Under the pieces are notes generated by a model. That model saw nothing but the letters and a program-made list of their open reading frames with translations, did no database searches and had not been told where the DNA came from. The translations under genes were made by a program, and so were the position numbers. Positions 47,516 through 56,032 of a stretch of 64,000 nucleotides of DNA are shown one piece after another (positions within the stretch are counted from its first letter, which is position 1; each line of letters starts with the position of its first letter). Source of the stretch: CBDCNH01 sp965219015 (GTDB lineage Bacteria > Pseudomonadota > Alphaproteobacteria > Rhodobacterales > Rhodobacteraceae); assembly GCA_965219015.1 (NCBI GenBank), contig CBDCNH010000005.1, positions 620,001 through 684,000 on the forward strand. Direction: 5' to 3'.

Positions 47516-48555
47516 GCATCCTCTCCTTGCTGCATTTCCACTGTGTCGGGTGCCACGCCGGACGCCGTCGCGGAGGCCGCGTAGAGGTGGCACGCGGCGA
47601 ACCGCGCCGGTGCCACCTCGGCCATCACGGGATCGACGGTGCGGCAGATGTCCATGACGCGCGGGCAGCGCGTCGAGAAGTTGCAGCCCGCGGGCGGGTT
47701 CGCGGGCGAGGGCACGTCGCCCTGCAGGATCACGCGGGTCCGCGCGCCCTCCACGTCGGGATCGGGCTCGGGCACCGCCGACAGCAGCGCCTGCGTGTAG
47801 GGGTGCAGCGGGTCGGCGTAGAGGGCCTCGCGGTGGCCGATCTCGACGATCCGCCCGAGGTACATCACCGCCACGCGGTCGGCGATGTGGCGCACCATGC
47901 TGAGGTCGTGGCTGATGAAGAGGTAGGTCAGCCCGAAGCGGTCCTGCAGCTCCTCGAGCAGGTTCACCACCTGCGCCTGGATCGACACGTCGAGCGCCGC
48001 GATGGGCTCGTCGCAGACGATGAACTTCGGGTTGAGCGCCAGCGCCCGCGCGATGCCGATGCGCTGCCGCTGGCCGCCCGAGAAGGCGTGCGGATAGCGG
48101 TTGGCGAAGGTCCGGTTGAGGCCCACCGCGTCCATCAGCTCGTAGATCTTCGCCAGCTTCTCCGCGCGGCCCATCCGGGTGTGCTCGTCGAGCGGCTCGC
48201 CGATGATCGCGGCCACCGTCATGCGCGGATTGAGTGACGCCTGCGGGTCCTGGAACACCATCTGCATCGCCGGGCGCAGCGGGCGCAGCTCGGACTGCGG
48301 CACGTCGCCGATCTCGCGCCCGGCGATGCGGATCGAGCCCGCGGTGATGTCGTAGAGCCGCAGCAGCGCCCGCCCGCAGGTGGACTTGCCGCAGCCCGAC
48401 TCGCCCACGAGCCCGAGCGTCTCGCCCTCGGCGATGTCGAAGCTCACGCCGTCCACCGCCTTCACGTCGCCGACGTGGCGCTTCAGGAGCCCCGCATGGA
48501 TCGGAAAGTACATCTTGAGGTCGCGAACCTCCACGAGGGCGGGGGCCTCAGACAT
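47512..48555 (-). CDS. Peptide ABC transporter ATPase (DppF/OppF type)
   Basis: This 347-residue ATPase has Walker A GLVGESGCGKSTCGRALL, signature SGGQRQRIGIARALAL and Walker B FIVCDEPIAALDVS. The C-terminal oligopeptide-transporter domain has the cysteine pattern CNFSTRCPRVMDIC, as in Opp/Dpp ATPases that may bind an iron-sulfur cluster. The start is ATG 48555, overlapping the DppD-type gene. Confidence 0.95.
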   Translation of the reverse strand: MSEAPALVEVRDLKMYFPIHAGLLKRHVGDVKAVDGVSFDIAEGETLGLVGESGCGKSTCGRALLRLYDITAGSIRIAGREIGDVPQSELRPLRPAMQMVFQDPQASLNPRMTVAAIIGEPLDEHTRMGRAEKLAKIYELMDAVGLNRTFANRYPHAFSGGQRQRIGIARALALNPKFIVCDEPIAALDVSIQAQVVNLLEELQDRFGLTYLFISHDLSMVRHIADRVAVMYLGRIVEIGHREALYADPLHPYTQALLSAVPEPDPDVEGARTRVILQGDVPSPANPPAGCNFSTRCPRVMDICRTVDPVMAEVAPARFAACHLYAASATASGVAPDTVEMQQGEDA

Positions 48556-49552
48556 GGCGCGGCGCCCCGGTCGCGGGATCCCAGAAGCACGCGGCATCGT
48601 GCCCGTGGCCCACGTCGTAGCGTGGCGGGTTCTCGCGCGCGCAGCGGTCGAAGGCGTGCGCGCAGCGGTCGCGGAACGGGCAGGCGCCGGGCGGCGCGAA
48701 GAGGATCGGCGGCTGGCCTTCGATGACGTTGAGCTTGGCGGTGCGGGGGCCGCGGATCGACGGCACCGTGGTCAGGAGCGCGCGCGTGTAGGGATGCTGG
48801 GGGTCGTCGAACACGGTGGCGGACGGCCCGTGCTCGACCACCTGGCCGCCGTACATCACCATCACCCGGTCGGCGATGCCCGCGATGACGCCGAGATCGT
48901 GCGTGATCCAGATGATCGCCATGCCGAGCTTGTGGCGGAGGTCGCTAACGAGCTCAATGATCTGCGCCTGGATCGTCACGTCGAGCGCGGTCGTCGGCTC
49001 GTCGGCGATGAGCACCTTCGGGTCGCAGGCAAGCGCTATGGCGATCATCACGCGCTGCCGCATCCCGCCCGAGAACTGGTGCGGGTAGTCGCCGAGCCGG
49101 CGCTTCGCGTCCGGGATGCCGACGAGGTTCATCAGCTCGAGCGCGCGACCCGACGCCTGCGCCTTGGTCATCCCGAGGTGCCGGCGCAAGGGCTCGCGGA
49201 TCTGGTAGCCCACGGTGAACACGGGGTTCAGCGAGGTCATCGGATCCTGGAAGATGAAGCCGATGTCGGCGCCGCGGATCCGGCGCAGGTCGGCTTCCGG
49301 GGTGGCGAGGAGGTCGCGCCCGCCGAACGCCACGCGGCCGCCGCAGATGTCGGCGGGCGGCTGCGGCAGGAGGCCGATGAGCGACATCATCGTCACCGAC
49401 TTCCCCGAGCCGCTCTCGCCGACGACGCCGAGAAGCTCGCCCGGGCGCAGCGAGAAGCTGACCGAATTGACCGCATGAACGTCGCCCGCGCGGGTGCGGA
49501 ACACGGTTCGGAGGTCCGTCACGTCGAGGATGGGCTGCGCCCCATCGGGCAT
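48548..49552 (-). CDS. Peptide ABC transporter ATPase (DppD/OppD type)
   Basis: This 334-residue ATPase has Walker A GVVGESGSGKSVTMMSLIG, signature SGGMRQRVMIAIALA and Walker B VLIADEPTTALDVT. The C-terminal domain contains CPFRDRCAHAFDRC. It is the first gene of the leftward importer operon; the promoter must lie in the 223-bp gap to argE. Confidence 0.95.
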   Translation of the reverse strand: MPDGAQPILDVTDLRTVFRTRAGDVHAVNSVSFSLRPGELLGVVGESGSGKSVTMMSLIGLLPQPPADICGGRVAFGGRDLLATPEADLRRIRGADIGFIFQDPMTSLNPVFTVGYQIREPLRRHLGMTKAQASGRALELMNLVGIPDAKRRLGDYPHQFSGGMRQRVMIAIALACDPKVLIADEPTTALDVTIQAQIIELVSDLRHKLGMAIIWITHDLGVIAGIADRVMVMYGGQVVEHGPSATVFDDPQHPYTRALLTTVPSIRGPRTAKLNVIEGQPPILFAPPGACPFRDRCAHAFDRCARENPPRYDVGHGHDAACFWDPATGAPRHV

Positions 49553-49648
49553 CGGCGGTTCCCTGTTGCAGTCGGCATGTCGATGAAGGGGAATAGCGGG
49601 ATCGGAACGGGTCCGTGAAGGGTTGTGAAAGTGTTAGCAAGTTTTCGG

Positions 49649-49686
49649 CACCGGGCAACCGACTTTCGCGCCGCTTGTGCCCGGTG
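49649..49686. repeat. Long inverted repeat between the importer operon and argE
   Basis: CACCGGGCA (49649-49657) pairs exactly with TGCCCGGTG (49678-49686) across 20 bases. TTTT before and AAAA after extend the symmetry past a short bulge. It lies in the divergent promoter gap 49553-49775 and is a candidate operator or hairpin for regulating one or both units. Confidence 0.5.
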
Positions 49687-49775
49687 AAAAGGCGGATGGC
49701 GCGAAAGAGGGCGCCTGCGCTTGACGCGGCCTTCCCGCGGCCGCACCGTCGGGCGTCACTTGCCCGGAGGCTCCC

Positions 49776-50933
49776 ATGACCGACAGCGCGCGCGCCATCC
49801 TCGAGCGGCTCGTGGCCTTCCCGACCGTGAGCCGCGACAGCAACCTCGATCTCGTGGCCTGGGTCGAGGACTATCTCGCAGGGCACGGCGTCGCGTCCAC
49901 GCGGGTATGGAACGCCGAGCGCACCAAGGCGAGCCTCTATGCCAACGTCGGCCCCGAGGTCGCGGGCGGCGTCGTGCTCTCGGGGCACACCGACGTGGTG
50001 CCGGTCGACGGGCAGGCCTGGACCGGCGACCCCTGGACCGTGACCGAGCGCGACGGCCGGCTCTACGGCCGCGGCACCTGCGACATGAAGGGCTTCCTCG
50101 CGCTCGCCCTCGCCGCCGTGCCGCAGGCGCTCGGGGCCCGCGTGCAGCGGCCCCTGCAACTGGCGCTGAGCTTCGACGAGGAGGTCGGCTGCCTCGGCGC
50201 GCCCGCGATGATCGCCGAGATGGCGCGCCACCTGCCGCGCGCCGCGGGCGTGATCGTCGGCGAGCCCTCGACGATGCAGGTCGTGACCGGCCACAAGGGC
50301 GGCACCGGGTTCCGCGTGCATGTCGAGGGCTTCGAGGTCCATTCCTCGATCCTGCACCGCGGCGTCAACGCGATCATGGAGGCCGCGAAGCTCATCGACT
50401 GGGCGAACGCGCGCAACGCCGAGAACTTCGCCGCCGCGCCGGGCGAGCTTGCGGCACTCTTCGACCCGCCCTGCACGACGCTCCACGTCGGCACCATCGC
50501 GGGCGGCACGGCGCAGAACATCACCGCGAAGGACTGCCGCTTCGGGCTCGATTTCCGCGTCGTGCCGGGCGACGACTTCGCGCGCTGGGAGGCGCTCTGG
50601 ACCGCGCGCGTGGCGGAGGCCGAGGCGGCGATGCAGGCGGTGCGCCCCGAGGCGCGCATCACCTCGGAGCGCCGCATGACCGTGCCCGCGCTCCGCCCCG
50701 AGCCCGAGGGCCTGGCCGAGGCGCTGGCACGGCAGCTCACGGGCGACAACGGCACCCATGTCGTGAGCTACGGCACCGAGGCGGGGCAGTTCCAGGAGGG
50801 CGGCTACTCGGCGATCGTGTGCGGGCCGGGCGACATCGCGCAGGCGCACCAGCCCGACGAGTACATCGCGCTCTCCGAGTTCGCCGCCGGCGCGGCGATG
50901 CTCGACCGCCTCGTCGAGCGCCTCGCCGCCTGA
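49776..50933 (+). CDS. argE: Acetylornithine deacetylase (ArgE, M20 family)
   Basis: This 385-residue M20 zinc peptidase homologue has metal motifs SGHTDVVPVDGQAW and GRGTCDMKG, the catalytic glutamates in SFDEEVGCLGAP and a C-terminal TEAGQFQ segment typical of ArgE. In this setting, beside a peptide importer and other amide-cleaving enzymes, it could act on another N-acyl amino acid; the ArgE call is by overall similarity. Confidence 0.88.
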   Translation: MTDSARAILERLVAFPTVSRDSNLDLVAWVEDYLAGHGVASTRVWNAERTKASLYANVGPEVAGGVVLSGHTDVVPVDGQAWTGDPWTVTERDGRLYGRGTCDMKGFLALALAAVPQALGARVQRPLQLALSFDEEVGCLGAPAMIAEMARHLPRAAGVIVGEPSTMQVVTGHKGGTGFRVHVEGFEVHSSILHRGVNAIMEAAKLIDWANARNAENFAAAPGELAALFDPPCTTLHVGTIAGGTAQNITAKDCRFGLDFRVVPGDDFARWEALWTARVAEAEAAMQAVRPEARITSERRMTVPALRPEPEGLAEALARQLTGDNGTHVVSYGTEAGQFQEGGYSAIVCGPGDIAQAHQPDEYIALSEFAAGAAMLDRLVERLAA

Positions 50934-50988
50934 TGGCGGCGGAGCCAAGGCGCCCCGCGGCGCCGCCCACCCGCCCGGCGGCCTGACG

Positions 50989-52347
50989 ATGGCCTCTGAG
51001 GCGCCGATCACTTCCCTGACCCCGCGCGCGTTCGAGGCGCGGCTGCCGCCCCGCGCCGACGCGGTGGTGATCGGCGGCGGCATCGCGGGGGTGATGGCGG
51101 CCTGGCACCTGCGCCGACGGGGGCTCGCCGTGGTGCTGGCCGAGAAGGGGCGCATCGCGGGCGAGCAGTCCTCGCGGAACTGGGGCTGGGTGCGCCAGCA
51201 GGGCCGGGACCCCGTGGAGCTTCCGGTGATGGTCGAGGCGGCGGGCGCCTGGGCGGGGCTCGGCGCGGCGGCGGGCGCGGACCTCGGCTACCGCCGCGAG
51301 GGCGTGCTCTACCTCGCGCGGGACGCCAAGACGATGGCACGATACGAACGCTGGCTCGAGCATGCCCGCACCCATCAGCTCGGCTCCCGGCTTCTCGCGC
51401 GCCGCGAGGTGCGCGCGCTGATGCCTGAGGCGGGCGAGGGCTGGCTCGGCGGCCTCGCGGGCGGGCTCTGGACGCCCGGAGACGGGCGCGCGGAGCCGGG
51501 CGTCGCGGTGCCGGCGCTTGCCCGCGCGCTCGTCCGTGACGGCGTGGCGGTCGCCGAGGACTGCGCCGTGCGCGCGCTCGACCTCGCGGGCGGCCGCGTC
51601 GCGGGCGTCGTGACCGAGCGCGGGCGCATCGCCTGCGACGCCGTGGTGCTCGCGGGCGGGGCCTGGTCGGCGCTCTTCCTCGGCAGCCTCGGGATCGCGC
51701 TGCCGCAACTCGCGGTCCGCGCCACCGTCGCCGCCACCCTGCCGATGCCGGACATCTTTCCCGGCAATGCCGCCGACGACGCCTTCGCCTTCCGCCGCCG
51801 CGCCGACGGCGGCTACACGCTGGCGCCGGGCGCGTTCCACGAGCTCTTCCTCGGCCCGGACGCGCTCCGCCACGCCCGCGCGTTCTGGCCCGAGCTGCGC
51901 GCCAACCCCTTCGGCACGCGCTTCCTCCCCGCCGCCCCCGCGGGCTACCCCGACGCCTGGCGCACGCCGCGGGCCTGGGACGCCGACGCCCCGAGCCCGT
52001 TCGAGGCCGCCCGCGTGCTCGACCCCGCGCCGAACCGCGGCGCGGTGCGCGCATTCCTCCGCCGCTTCGCGCGCGCCTTCCCGGGCCAGACGCCCCGCAT
52101 CCGCGCCGCCTGGGCCGGCATGATCGACACCATGCCCGACGTGCTCCCGGTGCTCGACCACGCGCCGGGCGTGCCCGGCCTCGTCATCGCGACCGGCCTC
52201 TCCGGCCACGGCTTCGGCATCGGCCCCGCCATCGGCCGCATCGCCGCCGACCTCGCCACCGGCCACCCGGCGGGCCACGACCTCCGCCCCTTCCGCGCCA
52301 CCCGCTTCACCGACGGCTCGCCCCGCCACGCGAGCGGCGCGCTGTGA
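50989..52347 (+). CDS. FAD-dependent amino-acid oxidoreductase (DAO family)
   Basis: This 452-residue flavoprotein has the dinucleotide fold DAVVIGGGIAGVMAAWHL near residue 24. SSRNWGWVRQQGRDP follows, seen in glycine/D-amino-acid or putrescine-type oxidoreductases. The C-terminal GLVIATGLSGHGFGIGPAIG is the second FAD contact. It lies 55 bp after argE, likely cotranscribed; the substrate is not known. A partial copy of its 3' end follows it. Confidence 0.88.
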   Translation: MASEAPITSLTPRAFEARLPPRADAVVIGGGIAGVMAAWHLRRRGLAVVLAEKGRIAGEQSSRNWGWVRQQGRDPVELPVMVEAAGAWAGLGAAAGADLGYRREGVLYLARDAKTMARYERWLEHARTHQLGSRLLARREVRALMPEAGEGWLGGLAGGLWTPGDGRAEPGVAVPALARALVRDGVAVAEDCAVRALDLAGGRVAGVVTERGRIACDAVVLAGGAWSALFLGSLGIALPQLAVRATVAATLPMPDIFPGNAADDAFAFRRRADGGYTLAPGAFHELFLGPDALRHARAFWPELRANPFGTRFLPAAPAGYPDAWRTPRAWDADAPSPFEAARVLDPAPNRGAVRAFLRRFARAFPGQTPRIRAAWAGMIDTMPDVLPVLDHAPGVPGLVIATGLSGHGFGIGPAIGRIAADLATGHPAGHDLRPFRATRFTDGSPRHASGAL

Positions 52348-52434
52348 CCCCGTTCGCCTCCGCTGCCCACGCGCGGCACGACCTCCGCGCCACCCGCCCT
52401 GCCGACGGCTCGCCCCGCCCTGCGAGCGGCGTGC
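52276..52434. repeat. Imperfect direct duplication of the oxidoreductase gene 3' end
   Basis: The last ~70 bp of the oxidoreductase gene (52276-52343, ending DGSPRHASGAL) recur in degraded form at 52377-52434 (reads RHDLRATRPADGSPRPASG). This explains part of the 358-bp non-coding stretch 52348-52705. Nothing else recognisable is seen in that stretch. Confidence 0.6.
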
Positions 52435-52705
52435 CGACTCCTTTGGCTCGACGCGCCGGACCCGGGCATCCTGCGACTCCGGCCGCGGTCCGCGCGTCAG
52501 GACTGCCGCGCGTAGCCTGCCGCGTGCCGATGATCTTCGCCGCAGCGGCGCATGTCCGCGCCCATGCGGCGCGGGGCGCCGGTCCCCGCGGCACGCCACT
52601 CCGGCGCCACCGCGCCCGAGCCCATCGTGGCCGCGATGCGCGCGCAGGGTTGAGCCCGGCGGCGTTCGGCGCGACACTTGCGCGAACCCCGAAAGGAGCC
52701 CCGCC

Positions 52706-53872
52706 ATGCCCGTCAAGAACCGCTTCGCCGAGCTGCTGCCCGAGATCACCGAATGGCGGCGCGACCTGCACGCCAACCCGGAGCTCCTCTTCGACACCCA
52801 CCGCACCGCGGCGATGGTCGCCGAGAAGCTGCGCGCGTTCGGCTGCGACGAGGTGGTGGAGGGCATCGGGCGCACCGGCGTCGTCGGCGTGATCCGCGGC
52901 AAGACCGACAGCAAGGGCCGCGTGATCGGCCTCCGGGCCGACATGGACGCGCTGCCGATCTTCGAGGCGACGGGGCTCTCCTACGCCTCGACCGTGCCCG
53001 GCCGGATGCACGCCTGCGGCCACGACGGGCACACCGCGATGCTGCTCGGCGCGGCGAAGTACCTCGCCGAGACGCGGCAGTTCGACGGCACCGCGGTGGT
53101 GATCTTCCAGCCCGCGGAAGAAGGCGGCGGCGGCGGCGCGGAGATGGTCAACGACGGCATGATGGACCGCTGGAACATCCAGGAGGTCTACGGGATGCAC
53201 AACATGCCCGGCCTGCCCGTGGGGCAGTTCGCGATCCGCCCCGGCGCGTTCTTCGCCGCGACCGACCAGTTCGACATCCGGCTCGAGGGCCGCGGCGGCC
53301 ATGCCGCGAAGCCGCACGAGACCGTGGACACGACCGTGGTGGCGGCGCATGTGGTGCTGGCGCTGCAGACGATCGCGGCGCGCAACACCGATCCGCAGAA
53401 GGCCATCGTGGTGTCGGTCACGAGCTTTCGCACCGAGAGCGAGGCCTACAACGTGATCCCCTCGCACGTCCACCTGAAGGGCACCGTCCGCACCCACGAC
53501 GCGGGCCTGCGCGAGATGGCCGAGGCCGCCATCGCGCGCATCGCCGCGCACACCGCGGCGGCGTTCGGGGCCACCGCGCGCGCGGAGTACCACCGCGGCT
53601 ATCCCGTGATGGTCAACGCCGAGACCGAGACCGGCTACGCCGCCGAGGTGGCGCGGAGCGTCGCGGGCGACGTCGTGACGGACACGCCGCCGATCATGGG
53701 CGGCGAGGACTTCGCCTACATGCTCGAGGCGCGGCCGGGCTCGTACATCCTGATCGGCAACGGCGACACCGCGGGCGTCCACAACCCCGGCTACAACTTC
53801 GACGACGACGCGATCCCCGCGGGCTGCTCCTGGTGGGCCGGCATGGTCGAGACCCGGATGCCCGCGGCCTGA
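52706..53872 (+). CDS. M20-family amidohydrolase (hippurate hydrolase-like)
   Basis: This 388-residue enzyme starts MPVKNRFAELLPEITEWRRD after GAAAGGAG. It shows RADMDALPI, MHACGHDGHTAMLLGAA, FQPAEEGGGGGAEM and the dimerisation-domain RGGHAAKPH, all typical of HipO/aminoacylase enzymes that hydrolyse N-acyl amino acids. It fits with the peptide importer and ArgE-like enzyme as an amide-scavenging cluster. Confidence 0.92.
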   Translation: MPVKNRFAELLPEITEWRRDLHANPELLFDTHRTAAMVAEKLRAFGCDEVVEGIGRTGVVGVIRGKTDSKGRVIGLRADMDALPIFEATGLSYASTVPGRMHACGHDGHTAMLLGAAKYLAETRQFDGTAVVIFQPAEEGGGGGAEMVNDGMMDRWNIQEVYGMHNMPGLPVGQFAIRPGAFFAATDQFDIRLEGRGGHAAKPHETVDTTVVAAHVVLALQTIAARNTDPQKAIVVSVTSFRTESEAYNVIPSHVHLKGTVRTHDAGLREMAEAAIARIAAHTAAAFGATARAEYHRGYPVMVNAETETGYAAEVARSVAGDVVTDTPPIMGGEDFAYMLEARPGSYILIGNGDTAGVHNPGYNFDDDAIPAGCSWWAGMVETRMPAA

Positions 53873-53902
53873 GCCCGGCGGTGGTACCCGGCGCGACCGC
53901 CC

Positions 53903-54281
53903 GCCTCGGGCACACGGCGCTCCCGTGACGGCGCCTGCCCGAGGCGTGGGCGTTCTACGGGGACATGCTCGGGCTCGCGCGGGCGGTTGGCCCCGGTGAG
54001 CTTGGGGCCCGGGGGCGATCTTCGTGTCGCCCGAGCCGCGCGCTCCCCGTGCCCCCGGACGCCGCGATAAAGCTCGCTTCCCGGAGGCCGCCGGGGGATG
54101 TCGCCGCCTGGCACGAGGCGCTCGCCGCGGCGGAGGCGCCGGTCGCGCGGGGCCCGCCGAAGCCGGTGCCTTGGGCCTGGCTCGGCGTGGCCGCCCGGCC
54201 CGCGCGCGCCGGAACGTCGCCGGAGGCGTCCGTTGCCCCGATGCGCCGGCCGGGCCGGCAGACGGCATCGAGGCCACTTCC
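53903..54281 (+). pseudogene. Decayed glyoxalase/VOC-superfamily gene
   Basis: Pieces of a VOC domain appear in successive frames: RLGHTALP (from 53903), then AWAFYGDMLGLARAVGPG (from 53944), then AIFVSPEP, then DVAAWHEALAAAEAPV and DGIEATS. The total span (about 379 bp) equals one VOC domain, so at least two or three frameshifts separate the parts. No start codon was kept. It lies immediately before the rhodopsin remnant. Confidence 0.6.
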
Positions 54282-54827
54282 ATGAGCATCTCCACGCTCC
54301 TCTACATCACCCTCTTCGGGATGGCGGCCGGCTCGGCCCTGATCTTCCCCACCGGGAAGAAGCGCACGCCCGACGCGGAGACCGACGGCATCCTGCACGG
54401 CATCGTGCCGATCATCGCGACCTGCTCGTACTTCGCGATGCCCACGCACCAGGGCGCGCTGCCGGTGCCGCAGGCGCTGGGGTCGGCGCTCACCCGCGAC
54501 TGCTACTTCGCGCGCTGCATCGACTGGCTCTTCACCACGCCGATCCTCCAGTTCGCGCTCGCGTCCACCGCGACCCATTCCGGGCGCCGGCGCTGGGGGG
54601 CGATCTTCGGGCTCACGTGCTGATGATCGCGACCGCGCTCTTCGGCGCCTCGGTCGCGCTCTACATCAAGTCGACCTGGTACGTCGGCCTCCTGCGGCGC
54701 GTTCCTCGCCGTCCACTACGTGATCTATGAGCCGCTGCGCGAGCGCGCCGAGGTGGGTGCCACGTTCACGAAGAACGCGACCATCCCGTCGGTGCTGTGG
54801 CTGATCTATCCGCTCGTGCTCGCGTGA
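54282..54827 (+). pseudogene. Microbial (type I) rhodopsin, truncated before helix G
   Basis: Translation in three frames gives helices A to F. Helix A is TLLYITLFGMAAGSALIF, helix B lies in GIVPIIATCSYFAM, and helix C is YFARCIDWLFTTPILQ with Arg78, Asp81 and Thr85 at the bacteriorhodopsin 82/85/89 positions. Ala92 sits at position 96, so the motif is D-T-A. Helix D lies in VLMIATALFGAS, helix E in GAFLAVHYVIYEPL, helix F in VLWLIYPLVLA. Single-base shifts occur near 54615 (one missing) and 54689 (one extra). The gene stops at 54825-54827, exactly where the CRISPR array begins. The rest of helix F and helix G with the Schiff-base lysine are absent, so no retinal protein can form. Confidence 0.85.
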
Positions 54828-55562
54828 GGGGGGCGACCCGCTTGCGACTGGCTGAGGACGTACCCGTCGAAGTTTCGATCCACGCCCCCCGTGAGGGGGG
54901 CGACCCGTTCGTGGTGGAACCTTGGCAGGACCGCCCGGTGTTCGATCCACGCCCCCGTGAGGGGCGGCGACGCCCGGCGATGCGGCGATGTTTCGATCCA
55001 CGCCCCCGCGAGGGGGGCGACGGTCGCGCGAGGCTCGACCCGGCGCCGCGCCTCCGGCGTTTCGATCCACGCCCCCGCGAGGGGGTGTTTCGATCCACGT
55101 GGCACAGGCGGTTGTGGGGGCCTTCGCTCAAGTTTCGATCCACGCCCCCGCGAGGGGTGGCGACGCAAGACCTTGTTTCGATCCCGCCCCCGCGAGGGGG
55201 GCGACGATCTGGACTCGGTTTCGATCCACGCCCCCGCGAGGGGGGCGGACGAGTTCGTTTCGATCCACGCCCCCGCGAGGGGGGCGACGCAAGGCTACTT
55301 GTTTCGATCCACGCCCCCGCGAGGGGGGCGAATCCTCGATTACCAGTTTCGATCCACGCCCCCGCGAGGGGGGCGACTCGACTTGTGGACGCCGCCAGCA
55401 CCAATTCTCCCGGCGTCACGCGTTTCTCTTCCGGGTTTCGATCCACGCCCCCGCGAGGGGGGCACGTTTCGATCCACGCCCCCGCGAGGGGGGCGACATG
55501 CCCTCGGGGCCGGTCAAGCCCCGCCCGATGGTTTCGATCCACGCCCCCGCGAGGGGGGCGAC
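54823..55562 (-). CRISPR. Type I-C-like CRISPR array with irregular spacers
   Basis: About 15 repeats are present. The consensus is 32 bp, plus-strand start GTTTCGATCCACGCCCCCGC and end GAGGGGGGCGAC, the I-C repeat type with a 4-base loop. Read on the minus strand it ends in the handle GGATCGAAAC, and the leader lies on the right, next to cas2. Repeats start at 54872, 54940, 54990, 55059 (truncated), 55087 (13 bp only), 55132, 55175, 55218, 55257, 55301, 55346, 55435, 55466 and 55531, plus a partial one at 54823. Intervals are 34, 35, 18, 37, 1, 32, 10, 12, 6, 12, 14, 57, 0 and 33 bp. The leftmost repeats are degenerate, as expected for the leader-distal end. Confidence 0.95.
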
Positions 55563-55737
55563 GGGCGGGTTTTAACGGTTTGAAAGAGCAACGGGAATGG
55601 CCCACGATCTGCGAACCTGTTCACGATGGAGTATGGGGGAGAACCGCGCACATCCCAAGGTAGCGGCAAACCCTTGCTCCGTGGAAGTGCGAAGCCGGCG
55701 GGGTTCGACCGTGCGCTCGGGGTTCGCAGCCCGGCGG
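55563..55737 (-). promoter_or_regulatory. CRISPR leader
   Basis: This 175-bp stretch between the most regular repeat (55531-55562) and the cas2 stop contains no gene. It is less GC-rich near the array (TTTTAACGGTTTGAAAGAGC region). Its place beside the adaptation genes and the best-conserved repeat identifies it as the leader, with transcription of the array leftward. The array promoter is presumably within it. Confidence 0.7.
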
Positions 55738-56028
55738 TCAGACGATTAGGGGGCCGTCCATGTCCGTCGATGGTTTGGCGCCGACGTGCTCGACCTTGCG
55801 GCGCCATTCGCGGCCGAGCATGTAGAACCGAAGGCTGTCCGTCGAGGGCTCGATGACCCCTACAAGGCGGGCGCGCAGCGCCGTCCACTGCGCGGGATCG
55901 AGGTCGCATTCGAAGACCGAGAACTGCACGCGCTGACCCCAGTCCTCGCAGGCCCGCGCCACGGCGCGCAGACGTCGGCGGCCCTCGCGCGTGTCGGTCG
56001 TCACATCGTAGGTCACGAGGACCATCAT
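55738..56028 (-). CDS. cas2: CRISPR-associated endonuclease Cas2
   Basis: This 96-residue protein starts MMVLVTYDVTTDTREGRRRL with the catalytic/metal aspartate in TYDV. QRVQFSVFECDLDPAQW is the ferredoxin-like second half typical of type I-C Cas2. It pairs with Cas1 for spacer integration. The start at 56028 lies 4 bp after the cas1 stop. Confidence 0.95.
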   Translation of the reverse strand: MMVLVTYDVTTDTREGRRRLRAVARACEDWGQRVQFSVFECDLDPAQWTALRARLVGVIEPSTDSLRFYMLGREWRRKVEHVGAKPSTDMDGPLIV

Positions 56029-56032
56029 CGCG

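Noticed and set aside
52344..52892. 182-residue plus-strand frame after the oxidoreductase
   Set aside because: It overlaps the true hydrolase start in another frame and consists of low-complexity Arg/Ala/Pro sequence; the region is explained partly by the duplicated 3' end.
54797..55663. Repetitive long frames across 54.8-55.6 kb (RSTPPRGG-type peptides)
   Set aside because: They are translations of CRISPR repeats, not proteins.
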